Source of the DNA: Nonomuraea endophytica
GTDB taxonomy: Bacteria > Actinomycetota > Actinomycetes > Streptosporangiales > Streptosporangiaceae
Reading direction: 5' to 3'
Assembly: GCF_014203235.1 (NCBI RefSeq)
Contig: NZ_JACHIN010000009.1
Coordinates: 189,539 to 253,538 of the forward strand
DNA: 64,000 bases
Made by a program: the position numbers and the translations under genes. Below, one piece after another: positions 8,165-17,575 of this stretch (the first letter of the stretch is position 1; every line of letters begins with the position of its first letter). The notes under the pieces were generated by a model that was given only the letters and a program-made list of their open reading frames with translations, ran no database searches and was not told where the DNA came from.

Positions 8165-11100
8165 CGTCGGCGTGGAAGGCGGGGCTGGGAGTGATCGTGT
8201 AGGCGGGCAGGTCCATCAGGACGTCCTTGCCCGCCTCGCGGCGCACCCGCAGGTGGACGGGGGTCTCGCCGGGATGCGTGGTCAGGACGCGCCTGAACTC
8301 CCGCACCAGCCGGAGCGTCAGCTTCTCCTCCTCCAGCCGGATCACGAGCGGCGCGTCGGGCACGGTCAGGAACGTGACCTCCTCGCCGTAGACGCTCAGC
8401 GTCTCGTCGCGGACGTTGACCCGGCCGCTGACGGACACCACGTCGTCCTGCGCCAGCGACTCCCCGCACAGCGTGTAGACCTTGGGGAAGATCAGGCATT
8501 CGACGGCGGCCTCGTGGTCCTCCAGTGTGACGATGGCCCAGGGATGCCCCTGCTTGGTCACCTTGCGCTGCAGGCCGGAGACGATGCCGCTGACCCGGGT
8601 CTTGGCGTCCTGGCGGCCCGAGGACAGCAGGGCGGCGATCGTGGTGTCGCGATGAGCGCGAAGGAGCTGCTCTGCGCCGTCCAGCGGGTGGCCGGAGACA
8701 TACAGGCCGAGCATCTCCCGCTCGTGGGCGAGCAGCGTCGGCTGGTCCCACTCCTCGTCGGGGATCGGGGCCGACAGGGCGTCCTCGGCGAACAGCGAGT
8801 CCTGGCCGTGGCCCTGGTTGCGCTTGAGTCCGACGACCGCGTCCACCGCCTGCTCGTGCACGGCGACCAGCGCCCGGCGGCGGTGTCCCAGGCTGTCGAA
8901 CGCCCCCGCCTTGGCCAGCGACTCGATGACCCGCTTGTTGCAGACGGCGGCGGGCACCTTGCCGAGGAAGTCGTTGAAGTCGGTGTAGGGGCCCTTCTCG
9001 GTGCGGGCGGCGACGATGGCCTCCACGACGTTGGCGCCGATGTTGCGCACCGCGCCGAGGCCGAAGCGGATGTCGGCGCCGACCGCGGCGAAGTCCAGCC
9101 GGCTGGCGTTGACGTCGGGCGGCAGCACCTTGAGCCCCACGCGGCGGGCGTCGGCCAGGTAGACGGCCATCTTGTCCTTGTCGTCGCCGACCGAGGTGAG
9201 CAGCGCGGCCAGGTACTCGCTGGGGTGGTTGGCCTTGAGGTAGGCGGTCCAGTAGGAGACCAGGCCGTATCCGGCGGTGTGCGACTTGTTGAAGCCGTAG
9301 CCGCTGAACGGCACCAGGACGTCCCAGACGGCCTTGATCGCCGGATCGGAGAAGCCGTTGGCGCGCATGCCGGTCGAGAAGCGGTCCCACTCGGCGTCCA
9401 GCACCTCTTTCTTCTTCTTGCCCATGGCCCTGCGCAGCATGTCGGCGGCGCCCAGCGAGTACCCGGCGAGCTGCTGGGCGATGGCCATGACCTGCTCCTG
9501 GAAGACGACCAGGTGGTAGGTGTCGCCCAGGATCGGCTCCAGGGCCGACTCCAGCTCGGGGTGGATCGGCTCGACCGGCTGCTTGCCGGTCTTGCGCAGC
9601 GCGTAGTTGGTGTGGGCGTTCATCTCCATCGGGCCGGGCCGGTAGAGCGCGTTCACCGCCGCGATGTCGGTGAACGTGGTCGGCTGCATGAGCCGCAGCA
9701 GCACCCGCATGCCGCCGCTGTCGAGCTGGAAGACGCCGAGCGTGTCGCCTCGGGCGAGCAGTTCGTAGGTCCTGGCGTCGTCGAGCGGCACGTCCAGGAC
9801 GTCGATGTCCACACCCTTGTTCGCCCGCACGCCGGCTGTCGCGTCCTGGATGACGGTGAGGTTGCGCAGCCCGAGGAAGTCCATCTTCAACAGGCCCATG
9901 TCCTCGGCCTGGGTGAACGGGAAGGCGGTCACGACCGGGCCGTCGGCCTTGGGCTTGGCCAGCGGGAGCACGTCCAGCAGGGGCTCGCTGGACAGGATGA
10001 CGCCGGCGGCGTGGATGCCGGTGCCGCGGACCAGGCCTTCGACGCCGGTCGCCGTGTCGATCACCTGGCGGACCTCGGCGTCGGCGGCGTACATCTGCCG
10101 GAGTTCCGCCGCCTCGCCGTGGCGGGGGTGGTCCTCGTCGTGGATGGCCTGGAGCGGGATCTCCTTGCCGCCCACGGCCGAGGGGAAGGCCTTGCTGATC
10201 CGGTCGCCGAGTGCGTACGGGTGGCCGAGCACGCGGCAGGCGTCCTTGACGGCGGCCTTGGCCTTGATCGTGTTGAAGGTGACGATCTGGCAGACGCGGT
10301 CGTCGCCGTACTTGCGGGTGACGTAGTCGATCATCTCGTCCCGGCGGCGGTCGTCGAAGTCGAGGTCCACGTCCGGCATCGTGATCCGCTCGGGGTTGAG
10401 GAACCGCTCGAAGATCAGCTTGTGCTCGATCGGGTCGAGCTCGGTGATGCCCGTGCAGTAGGCGACCATGGAGCCGGTGGCCGAGCCCCTGCCGGGGCCC
10501 AGGCCGATGCCGTTCGCGCGGGCGTGCCGGCAGATGTCGGAGACGACCAGGAAGTAGCCGGGGAAGCCCATGGTGTCGATGACCGACAGCTCGTAGTCGA
10601 TGCGGTCCAGGACCTCCTGCGGCGGGTCGTCGGCGTAGCGGCGGCGGGCGCCGCGCAGCGACTCCTCGCGCAGCCAGCTCGACTCGCTCTGGCCCTCCGG
10701 CACCGGGAACCTCGGCGTCAGGTCGCGGTGGGCGAAGACCTCGGCGTAGTCGCCGACCCGCTCGGCCACCAGCAGCGTGTTGTCGCAGGCGCCCGGCACC
10801 TCGGCGTCCCACTGGGCGCGCATCTCCTCGGCGGGCTTGAGGTAGTAGCCGCTGCCGCCGAACCTGAACCGGTCGGCGTCGGCCAGCCGCTTGCCGGTGC
10901 CGATGCACAGCAACGCGTCGTGCGCCTGGGACTGCGACTCGGTGACGTAGTGGGAGTCGTTGGTGGCCAGCGGCGGCAGGCCGAGCGCCGTGCCGATGCG
11001 CAGCAGGTCCTCGCGGACGCGGCGCTCGATGGCCAGGCCGTGGTCCATCAGCTCCAGGAAGTAGTTGTCCGGGCCGAACAGGTCGCGGTAGCGGGCGGCG

Positions 11101-11642
11101 GCGGCGAGCGCCCGGTCGTACTGGCCGAGGCGGAGCCGGGTCTGCACCTCTCCCGACGGGCAGCCGGTGGTGGCGATGACGCCGTGGTGGTGCTCGGCCA
11201 GGAGCTCATCATCCATGCGCGGATATTTCTGGACGTGTCCCTCCAGCCAGGCCCGTGACTGCAGCCTGAACAGGTTCCGCAGCCCCGCCGCGTCCGCCGC
11301 CCACATCGTCATGTGCGTGTACAGCCCCCGCCCCGAGACGTCGCCGCCCGCCCCGGTCTCATCGTCCGAGCGCCGCAGCGACCGGTCCTCGCTCCAGAAC
11401 ACCGGCCGCCGGTCCCGCCGGGAGGCCGGCGCCACGTACGCCTCGATCCCGATGACCGGCTTGACGCCCGCCTTGCGCGCCGCCTGGTGGAACTCGTAGG
11501 CCCCGTGCACGTTGCCGTGGTCGCTCATGGCCACGGCCGGCATCCCCAGCCTGACCGCCTCCGCCATCAGCGGCGCCACCTTGGCGGCCCCGTCCAGCAT
11601 GCTGTACTCCGTGTGCACGTGCAGGTGTGCGAAGGACCGCAT
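8130..11642 (-). CDS. dnaE: DNA polymerase III alpha subunit (DnaE type)
   Basis: 1170 aa. The start at 11642 is preceded by GGAGGAGTGGC. An N-terminal PHP domain (HLHVHTEYSMLDG, SDHGN, IGIEAY) keeps the metal-ligand histidines, so PHP proofreading activity is plausible. The polymerase core has GPGRGSATGS and PDVDLDFDDRRR, holding two catalytic Asp, and GVFQLDSGGM. The helix-hairpin-helix region, the OB fold (VSGIVSGLQRKVTKQG) and the C-terminal domain are also present. Its length and C-terminal OB/tail make it DnaE1-like rather than ImuC/DnaE2. It looks rather divergent from the Streptomyces replicative DnaE1 as I remember it, so it may be a second copy. The function is nucleotide polymerisation either way. 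Confidence 0.93.
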   Translation of the reverse strand: MRSFAHLHVHTEYSMLDGAAKVAPLMAEAVRLGMPAVAMSDHGNVHGAYEFHQAARKAGVKPVIGIEAYVAPASRRDRRPVFWSEDRSLRRSDDETGAGGDVSGRGLYTHMTMWAADAAGLRNLFRLQSRAWLEGHVQKYPRMDDELLAEHHHGVIATTGCPSGEVQTRLRLGQYDRALAAAARYRDLFGPDNYFLELMDHGLAIERRVREDLLRIGTALGLPPLATNDSHYVTESQSQAHDALLCIGTGKRLADADRFRFGGSGYYLKPAEEMRAQWDAEVPGACDNTLLVAERVGDYAEVFAHRDLTPRFPVPEGQSESSWLREESLRGARRRYADDPPQEVLDRIDYELSVIDTMGFPGYFLVVSDICRHARANGIGLGPGRGSATGSMVAYCTGITELDPIEHKLIFERFLNPERITMPDVDLDFDDRRRDEMIDYVTRKYGDDRVCQIVTFNTIKAKAAVKDACRVLGHPYALGDRISKAFPSAVGGKEIPLQAIHDEDHPRHGEAAELRQMYAADAEVRQVIDTATGVEGLVRGTGIHAAGVILSSEPLLDVLPLAKPKADGPVVTAFPFTQAEDMGLLKMDFLGLRNLTVIQDATAGVRANKGVDIDVLDVPLDDARTYELLARGDTLGVFQLDSGGMRVLLRLMQPTTFTDIAAVNALYRPGPMEMNAHTNYALRKTGKQPVEPIHPELESALEPILGDTYHLVVFQEQVMAIAQQLAGYSLGAADMLRRAMGKKKKEVLDAEWDRFSTGMRANGFSDPAIKAVWDVLVPFSGYGFNKSHTAGYGLVSYWTAYLKANHPSEYLAALLTSVGDDKDKMAVYLADARRVGLKVLPPDVNASRLDFAAVGADIRFGLGAVRNIGANVVEAIVAARTEKGPYTDFNDFLGKVPAAVCNKRVIESLAKAGAFDSLGHRRRALVAVHEQAVDAVVGLKRNQGHGQDSLFAEDALSAPIPDEEWDQPTLLAHEREMLGLYVSGHPLDGAEQLLRAHRDTTIAALLSSGRQDAKTRVSGIVSGLQRKVTKQGHPWAIVTLEDHEAAVECLIFPKVYTLCGESLAQDDVVSVSGRVNVRDETLSVYGEEVTFLTVPDAPLVIRLEEEKLTLRLVREFRRVLTTHPGETPVHLRVRREAGKDVLMDLPAYTITPSPAFHADVKALLGPLSLS

Positions 11643-11762
11643 GCCACTCCTCCTGGTTGTACGCTCGGCGCGGAACCCGAGCATTCGACCCGAGGCCGAA
11701 CCGGGTTGTCCAACAAACGACACGCGGAAACCCACAACGGGCGGTTGTGTAAGGAGGTGGCG

Positions 11763-12719
11763 ATGGAGGGCCCGGAGCTCGACCTCGGCGCGGTGCGCGC
11801 GTTCGTGGCGATCGCCGACGAACGCTTCTTCGCCGAGGCCGCCGCCGGCCTCGGCATCAGCCAGCAGGCCGTCTCCAAACGGATCGCGAAGCTGGAGTCG
11901 GACCTCGGCCTGACGCTCTTCTACCGCACGCGCGGCGGCGCCGACCTCACCCAGGACGGCGCCGCCTTCCTGACCCACGCCCGCGCCCTCGTGGGCCTGG
12001 CCGACCAGGCCGTCGAACTGGCCGGACGGCGGCACCGGGCGCTGCGCGTGGACGTGCTGGACACCCGGGTGGCCTCCATCGAACTGGTCCGCTCCTTCCA
12101 CCGCGCCCGAGGGGAGGCGGACATCGACGTCGTCACCTCCAACGGCCTCAGGAGCGCCCGCGAGAGCCTCGGCAAGGGCCACGTGGACGCCGTCTTCGCC
12201 CGCGCCACCGGACCCTTGCCCGACTCCCTGGAAGCCGTCCCGGCCTACCTGGAGCCGCTGTCCCTCCTGGTCGGGCGGACGCACCCGCTGGCCGGGCGCA
12301 GACAGTTCGCGACCGCGGACCTGGCAGGCATGACCGTGTGGATGCCGGGCAACGAAGAAGGCAGCGAGTGGGCCGGCTTCTACGCCGAGATGGCCGCCGC
12401 CTTCGGGTTCACGGTGGACACGTCGGGGCCGGACTTCGGCTGGGAACACTTCGTGGAGACGGTGGCCGAGGGGGAGCGGGTCAGCTTCGCGGGCGAACGC
12501 ACCCGCATCCCCCGGCACCCGGACACCATCCAGATCCCGCTGGTCAACCCGTCACCGGCCTACCCGTGCTCGCTGATCGTGCACCGGCAGAACCGGCGGG
12601 CGATCCTGCGGGCGTTCGTCGAGCACGTGCGGGAGGGCTTTCACACCTTCGCCCCGGACAGGCACTGGCTGCCTGCCGGGGACCGGGAGCTGTTCGCCCT
12701 GCCGGTTGGGCGCGGGTGA
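11763..12719 (+). CDS. LysR-family transcriptional regulator
   Basis: 318 aa with an N-terminal winged helix (residues about 8-65: FAEAAAGLGISQQAVSKRIA, then LFYRTRGG) and a LysR effector-binding domain. The ribosome site AAGGAGGTGG just upstream of the ATG is close to perfect, which settles the start and implies good translation. It is divergent from the polymerase gene (120 bp apart). No obvious target gene is adjacent and convergent fumC is unlikely to be one, so its regulon is unknown. Confidence 0.9.
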   Translation: MEGPELDLGAVRAFVAIADERFFAEAAAGLGISQQAVSKRIAKLESDLGLTLFYRTRGGADLTQDGAAFLTHARALVGLADQAVELAGRRHRALRVDVLDTRVASIELVRSFHRARGEADIDVVTSNGLRSARESLGKGHVDAVFARATGPLPDSLEAVPAYLEPLSLLVGRTHPLAGRRQFATADLAGMTVWMPGNEEGSEWAGFYAEMAAAFGFTVDTSGPDFGWEHFVETVAEGERVSFAGERTRIPRHPDTIQIPLVNPSPAYPCSLIVHRQNRRAILRAFVEHVREGFHTFAPDRHWLPAGDRELFALPVGRG

Positions 12720-12727
12720 CTGTTCGG

Positions 12728-12854
12728 CTTTTCCCGGTCGGCTGGTTAAGGGGGCCGTTGCGGTGAGGTATTTGTCCGACGTGGGAAGCGACCCCCACGA
12801 TCGGCGCCCGCCCGCGTCGGCGGGTGGGGGTGGGGGCGGCTTCGCCGTAACGGA
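12728..12854 (+). repeat. dispersed intergenic repeat, copy A
   Basis: This fills the 162-bp convergent gap between the LysR gene and fumC. The same order of blocks occurs at 59560-59733: CTTTTCCCGGTC, then (a/g)GCTGG(tt/cc)AAGG, GGGCCGTTGCGG, TTTGTCCG, AAGCGA(c/t)CCCCC, a GGCGGGTGG block, and TGGGGGCGGCTT followed by GCCGTAACGGA. Copy A is more compact. It has no coding potential of its own. Confidence 0.6.
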
Positions 12855-12881
12855 TGGGCGGTTTGTAAGGACAGAACCCCG

Positions 12882-14270
12882 TCAGGAGGGCTTGGTCATG
12901 GAGAGGACGTCGAGGAGGGCATCGAGCTGAGACTCGGTGAGGGCACCGTTGGCGACGTGGCCGCGTTCGATGACGACCTGGCGGATGGTTTTGCGCTCGG
13001 TCAGGGCCTGCTTGGCGATTTTGGCCGCTTCCTCGTAGCCGATGTAGCGGTTCAGGGGCGTCACGATCGACGGCGAGGACTCGGCGTACTCGCGCAGCCG
13101 CTCCACGTTCGCCGTGATGCCGGAGACGGTGCGGTCGGCGAGCAGGCGTGAGATGGCGGCCAGCAGCCGGATCGACTCCAGGATGTTGCGCGCCATCACC
13201 GGGAGCTGGACGTTCAGCTCGAACGTGCCCGAGGCGCCGGCGAAGGTGATGGCCGCGTCGTTGCCGATGACCTGGGCGGCGACCATGGCCGTGGCCTCGG
13301 GGATGACGGGGTTCACCTTGCCCGGCATGATCGACGAGCCGGGCTGCAGGTCGGGCAGGTTGATCTCGCCGAGCCCCGCGCGGGGGCCCGAGCCCATCCA
13401 GCGGAGGTCGTTGGCGATCTTGTTCAGCGAGACGGCCACGACCTTGAGCTGCCCGGACAGCTCGACGATCGAGTCCTGCGCGCTCTGCGCCTCGAAGTGG
13501 TCGTCCGCCTCGCGGAAGGCGATGCCGGTGGCCTCGCGCAGCTTCGCGATCGCCTGCTCGGCGAAGCCCGGCGGCGTGTTGATGCCGGTGCCGACCGCGG
13601 TGCCGCCCAGGGGGAGTTCGAGCACGTGGGGCAGCGCCGAGCGGACGCGGGCCACGCCGTGCTCGATCTGCGCGGCGTAACCGCCGAACTCCTGGCCCAG
13701 GGTGACCGGCGTCGCGTCCATGAGGTGCGTGCGGCCCGACTTCACGTGGTCGGCGAACTCCGCCGCCTTCACCCGCAACGCCGCCGCCAGGTGCTCAAGC
13801 GAGGGCAGCAGGTGGAAGGTGACCTCGGTCGCGGCGGCCACGTGGATCGAGGTCGGGAAGACGTCGTTGGACGACTGCGAGGCGTTGACGTGGTCGTTCG
13901 GGTGCACCGGACGGCCCAGCCGCTCCTCGGCCAGGCTGGCGATCACCTCGTTGGCGTTCATGTTGGACGAGGTGCCTGAGCCGGTCTGGAAGACGTCGAT
14001 GGGGAAGTGCGCGTCGTACTCGTTGTCGGCCACGTCCGCGGCCGCCTGCGCGATCGCCTCGGCCAGGTCCTTGTCGATCACGCCGAGCTCGCCGTTGACC
14101 TCCGCGGCCACGGCCTTGATCAGGCCGAGCGCGGCGATGTGGGCCGGCTCAAGGGGGCGGCCGGAGACCGGGAAGTTCTCCACGGCGCGCTGGGTCTGCG
14201 CCCGCCAGCGCGCCCCCGCCGGGACCCGGACCTCGCCCATGGAGTCATGCTCAATCCGAAACTCGCTCAT
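12882..14270 (-). CDS. fumC: fumarate hydratase class II
   Basis: 462 aa. It has the fumarase/aspartase signature GSSIMPGKVNP, the substrate-binding TGSGTSSNMNANEV and HVNASQSSNDVFP stretches, and KSGRTHLMDATPVTLGQEF. It interconverts fumarate and malate in the TCA cycle without an iron-sulphur cluster. A class I (Fe-S) fumarase lies 5 kb away (19443-21089), so the two enzymes are probably used under different iron or oxidative conditions. The start ATG (MSEFRIEHDSMGEVRVP) matches family N-termini. Confidence 0.96.
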   Translation of the reverse strand: MSEFRIEHDSMGEVRVPAGARWRAQTQRAVENFPVSGRPLEPAHIAALGLIKAVAAEVNGELGVIDKDLAEAIAQAAADVADNEYDAHFPIDVFQTGSGTSSNMNANEVIASLAEERLGRPVHPNDHVNASQSSNDVFPTSIHVAAATEVTFHLLPSLEHLAAALRVKAAEFADHVKSGRTHLMDATPVTLGQEFGGYAAQIEHGVARVRSALPHVLELPLGGTAVGTGINTPPGFAEQAIAKLREATGIAFREADDHFEAQSAQDSIVELSGQLKVVAVSLNKIANDLRWMGSGPRAGLGEINLPDLQPGSSIMPGKVNPVIPEATAMVAAQVIGNDAAITFAGASGTFELNVQLPVMARNILESIRLLAAISRLLADRTVSGITANVERLREYAESSPSIVTPLNRYIGYEEAAKIAKQALTERKTIRQVVIERGHVANGALTESQLDALLDVLSMTKPS

Positions 14271-14297
14271 GGATCCCAGTCTGTCTCATGGGTGCGG

Positions 14298-15665
14298 TCA
14301 GCTGACGAGCGCCACGATGAGGATCGCGATGATGACCGCGGTCGCCGCGGCCACGGCCATGAGGATGAGCATGCCGCGCTTGTTGCCGGTCTGCGGCGGC
14401 TCCTGGTTGGTGCCGGCGATGGCGAACAGGTCGGTGCCCAGCCCCTTCTCCTCGAAGACCGGCGGCGGCGGTGGCTGTTGCTGCCGCTGTTGTTGAGGGC
14501 GCATGTGCGGGGGCGGCGGGTAGACCTGCTGGCCGGGCGGGTAGACGCGCATGGTGTTGACGTCCCCCTCGTCGACCGGAGGCCGGCGCACGGGAGGAGC
14601 CGGGGGCTGAGGCCGGGGCGTGGGGTGGGGCGTCTGGTGGGGTGCCGTGTTGGCTGAGGCCGGGTATGCGGGGGCCTGCGGGTTGCGTACGGGCGGGGCC
14701 GGGGGACGGGCTGCCGTGGGCATCTGGGGTGGTTTGGGGACCCGTACGGCGATCGTACGGTCCGGGTCGTAGCCCTCTGCGGGCCTCGGGGGCCGCGGCG
14801 GCGCCTTCGGCTGCTCGTCCTTGATGATCGGGATCTCGCTGGTGGGCGTGTCGGCGACCATCCTGAGCATGGTCTCGGCCTGGGCCGCGCTCAGCCGCTG
14901 CTTGTAGTCCTTGTTCAGCAGCCCGGTCAGCGCCGGGCGCAACGGCCCGGCCTGCGTGGGCAGGTCGGCGTTCTCGCTGAGCAGCGCCGCCAGCGTCTCG
15001 GCGATCGACGAGCGCTCGTACGCCGGCCGTCCCTCGACCGCGAAGTACAAGGTCGCGCCGAGTGACCAGATGTCTGATTCGGGACCGGTGTATTCGCCTC
15101 TGGCGCGTTCCGGAGCGGTGTAGCCGGGCGAGCCGATCACCATGCCGGTCTTGGTGAGCTTGCTGTCGCCCTCCTGCTTGGCGATGCCGAAGTCGGTCAG
15201 CACCACCCGCCCGCTCGCGGTGACGAGAACGTTGCCGGGCTTGACGTCGCGGTGGGTGATCCCTTGGGCGTGCGCGGCGCGCAGCGCGCCCAGGAGGTCG
15301 ACGCCGATCTCGGCCACGAGCCGCGGCGGCAGCGGGCCCTCCTCGTCGATGACCTGCTCAAGCGAGCGGGCCTCGACCAGCTCCATGATGATCCACGGGC
15401 TGTTGTCATCGATGATGACGTCGTGGATCGAGGCGACCGACGGGTGGTTGATCCTGGAGGCCGTCCGGCCCTCCCTGACCATGCGCTCGCGCAGCTCGGC
15501 ACGTTGCTCCTCGCTGAGCCCCGGGTCCTGGCGAATCTCCTTGACCGCCACGTCCCGGCCGAGGGCGCGATCGCGGGCGCGCCACACGGTGCCCATGGTG
15601 CCCCGGCCAAGCGGGGCTATCAGCTCGTAGCGCTCCGCGAGCAGGCGTGTGTGCTGTTCCGGCAT
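14298..15665 (-). CDS. Ser/Thr protein kinase with Pro/Gln-rich linker and C-terminal TM anchor
   Basis: 455 aa from the ATG at 15665 (MPEQHTRLLAERYEL). The kinase domain covers about residues 14-275: LGRGTMGTVW P-loop, VAVKEI Lys, THRDVKPGNVLV catalytic loop, TDFGIA, and SPGYTAPE activation segment. A Pro/Gln-rich linker of about 130 residues follows. The protein ends in one hydrophobic helix (GMLILMAVAAATAVIIAIL) with essentially no extracellular domain, unlike PknB. It is downstream of a second kinase with a 35-bp gap, so they are likely co-transcribed. Substrates are unknown. Confidence 0.9.
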   Translation of the reverse strand: MPEQHTRLLAERYELIAPLGRGTMGTVWRARDRALGRDVAVKEIRQDPGLSEEQRAELRERMVREGRTASRINHPSVASIHDVIIDDNSPWIIMELVEARSLEQVIDEEGPLPPRLVAEIGVDLLGALRAAHAQGITHRDVKPGNVLVTASGRVVLTDFGIAKQEGDSKLTKTGMVIGSPGYTAPERARGEYTGPESDIWSLGATLYFAVEGRPAYERSSIAETLAALLSENADLPTQAGPLRPALTGLLNKDYKQRLSAAQAETMLRMVADTPTSEIPIIKDEQPKAPPRPPRPAEGYDPDRTIAVRVPKPPQMPTAARPPAPPVRNPQAPAYPASANTAPHQTPHPTPRPQPPAPPVRRPPVDEGDVNTMRVYPPGQQVYPPPPHMRPQQQRQQQPPPPPVFEEKGLGTDLFAIAGTNQEPPQTGNKRGMLILMAVAAATAVIIAILIVALVS

Positions 15666-15700
15666 GGGTAGAAGATATCGATTCTCGCTTAGGAAGTGCT

Positions 15701-16810
15701 TTACCCTCGCTTGCGAAGTTCTCGCGGCCAGAAACGACGAGGAAGGCACAACTTTATCACTGCGGCTTTGAATCGGGCATAAGCCGACAAAGTGGGACGC
15801 TGCTCCACGCGTTTGCGGTGCACGCCCTCACCCTGCCTGCGCTCCATCCTCGGCCCGGGTACGGCCAGCGCGGCCGCCGTGGCCTCCGCCCGATGCAGCC
15901 CGCGATGCGCGGGCCTGCGCGCGAAAGACGGGGTGTTGATCACCGGCGTCGGCCGCGCGCCCCTCTTCACCGGCAGTGGTTCCTCGGCCGATCCGCCCGC
16001 CGCCACGCGGGCCAGCATCAGCGAGGCGCGCACCGAGTCGAGCCGGGTCTCCGGGTCGATGCGCAGCAGGGCGTCGAGCACGGGCGCCAGCGGGCCCGCC
16101 TTGGCCATCGGGATCGGTTCGCCACTGGTCAGGGCGGCCAGGGCGGCGGCAGCCGTACGTCTGCCGTGGAGGCCTCTGCCCTCGGCGGCGGTGTAGAGGG
16201 TCGCGCCGAGCGACCACAGGTCGGCGGCGGGACTGGCCTTGGCCCCGAGCACCCGCTCGGGCGCGATGTAGCCCGCGGACCCCAGCACGATGCCCGCCTG
16301 CGTGATCGAGACGTCGCCCTCCAGCGCGGCCAGGCCGAAGTCGGTGAGCACCGCGCGGTCCTCGGTCACCAGCACGTTGCTGGGCTTCACGTCGCGGTGC
16401 AGGATGCCCTTGGCGTGGACGGCGCGCAGCGCGCCCAGGATCTGGCGGCCGATCTCGGCGGCCTTGCGCGGGTGGAGCGGTCCGTCCTCAAGGATGAGCT
16501 GCTCCAGGGACTTGGCCTGGAGCAGCTCCATCACGATCCACGGCCGATCGTCCTCGGTGACCACGTCGAAGACGGTGATGACCGAGGGGTGGGCGACCAT
16601 CGCGGTGGCCCGGCCCTCGCGCTCGGTGCGGGCGCACAACTCCGCGCGCAGTTCTTCATCGAGTACGGCGGGCAGCCGCACCTCCTTGACCGCCACGTGC
16701 CGGTCAAGCAACTCGTCATGCGCTCGCCAAACGGTGCCCATGCCACCGCGGCCAACCGGCTCCAACAACCGGTAGCGCGCGGCGAGGAGGTAACCGGCGG
16801 GCGCACGCAT
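15701..16810 (-). CDS. Ser/Thr protein kinase, soluble, basic C-terminus
   Basis: 369 aa. The kinase domain spans residues 10-270: VGRGGMGTVW, HVAVKEV, LHRDVKPSNVLV, TDFGLA, and SAGYIAPE. The remaining 100 residues are basic (…LPRRFWPRELRKRG) and carry no membrane helix. It is clearly paralogous to the kinase encoded just downstream (same P-loop, catalytic loop and activation segment layout). This points to a tandem duplication followed by divergence of the tails. It lies 70 bp after sod on the same strand. Confidence 0.9.
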   Translation of the reverse strand: MRAPAGYLLAARYRLLEPVGRGGMGTVWRAHDELLDRHVAVKEVRLPAVLDEELRAELCARTEREGRATAMVAHPSVITVFDVVTEDDRPWIVMELLQAKSLEQLILEDGPLHPRKAAEIGRQILGALRAVHAKGILHRDVKPSNVLVTEDRAVLTDFGLAALEGDVSITQAGIVLGSAGYIAPERVLGAKASPAADLWSLGATLYTAAEGRGLHGRRTAAAALAALTSGEPIPMAKAGPLAPVLDALLRIDPETRLDSVRASLMLARVAAGGSAEEPLPVKRGARPTPVINTPSFARRPAHRGLHRAEATAAALAVPGPRMERRQGEGVHRKRVEQRPTLSAYARFKAAVIKLCLPRRFWPRELRKRG

Positions 16811-16880
16811 GGCAGGCAGCTTACCTATTTGTGTAAACCGACCAGTAGAGGCCGGGCCGATAAAAAGTTGCGAACTTTGG

Positions 16881-17489
16881 TCAACTCGCTTGACTTGTGA
16901 CGTCAGCGAACCTACGCGTCACGTCGTCCCAGTTGATCAGGCTCCACAGCTTCTCCACATAGTCCGGACGGACGTTGCGGTACTGCAGGTAGTACGCGTG
17001 CTCCCAGGCGTCGAACACCAGGAGCGGCGTGCTGTTCATGCCGACGTTGCCATGGTGGTCGTAGACCTGCTCGACGACCAGGCGCTTGCCGAGCGGTTCC
17101 CACGCCAGGATGCCCCAACCGGAACCCTGCACCCCGGCGGTGGCCGTCGTCAACTGCTTCTGGAAGGCCTCGAACGTGCCGAAGTGCTCGTCGATGGCCG
17201 CCCGCAGCGCGCCGTCGGGGCGGTCGCCGCCGTCGGGGGAGAGGTTCTCCCAGAAGATCGAGTGCAGCACGTGGCCGGAGAGGTTGAACGCGAACGTCTT
17301 CTCCAGGCCGACCAGCCCGCCGAACTCGCCCTTGTCGCGGGCCTCCGCGAGACGCTCCAGGGTGTCGTTGGCGCCCTTGACGTACGCCGCGTGGTGCTTG
17401 GCGTGGTGCAGCTCCAGGATCTCGCCGGTGATGGCGGGCTCCAGTGCCGCGTAGTCGTAAGGCATGTCAGGAAGGGTGTACTCACCCAT
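16881..17489 (-). CDS. sodA: superoxide dismutase (Fe/Mn family)
   Basis: 202 aa. The start at 17489 (MGEYTLPDMPYDY) has AGGAGG immediately upstream, which rules out the longer form from 17522. Metal ligands are visible as ELHHAKHHAAYV, GHVLHSIFWENL, and the C-terminal DAWEHAYYLQY Asp/His. VQGSGWGILAW places a Gln next to GSGW, which favours Mn, though actinobacterial enzymes of this type can use Fe. It dismutates superoxide in the cytoplasm. A small AAAGTT-CGC-AACTTT hairpin follows the stop (16864-16878). Confidence 0.95.
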   Translation of the reverse strand: MGEYTLPDMPYDYAALEPAITGEILELHHAKHHAAYVKGANDTLERLAEARDKGEFGGLVGLEKTFAFNLSGHVLHSIFWENLSPDGGDRPDGALRAAIDEHFGTFEAFQKQLTTATAGVQGSGWGILAWEPLGKRLVVEQVYDHHGNVGMNSTPLLVFDAWEHAYYLQYRNVRPDYVEKLWSLINWDDVTRRFADVTSQAS

Positions 17490-17575
17490 GTGTCCTCCTA
17501 GTCGATCACTGGCATCCGACACTATTGCAACTATCTCGCAGCTGCATCAGACCTGCGACCTAGGACTCGCTCTTC

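Noticed and set aside
8172..11258. Very long open frame antisense to the polymerase gene
   Set aside because: It mirrors the dnaE reading frame in a high-GC region, has a Val/Gly/Asp/His-biased composition and no ribosome site or domain. It is a shadow frame.
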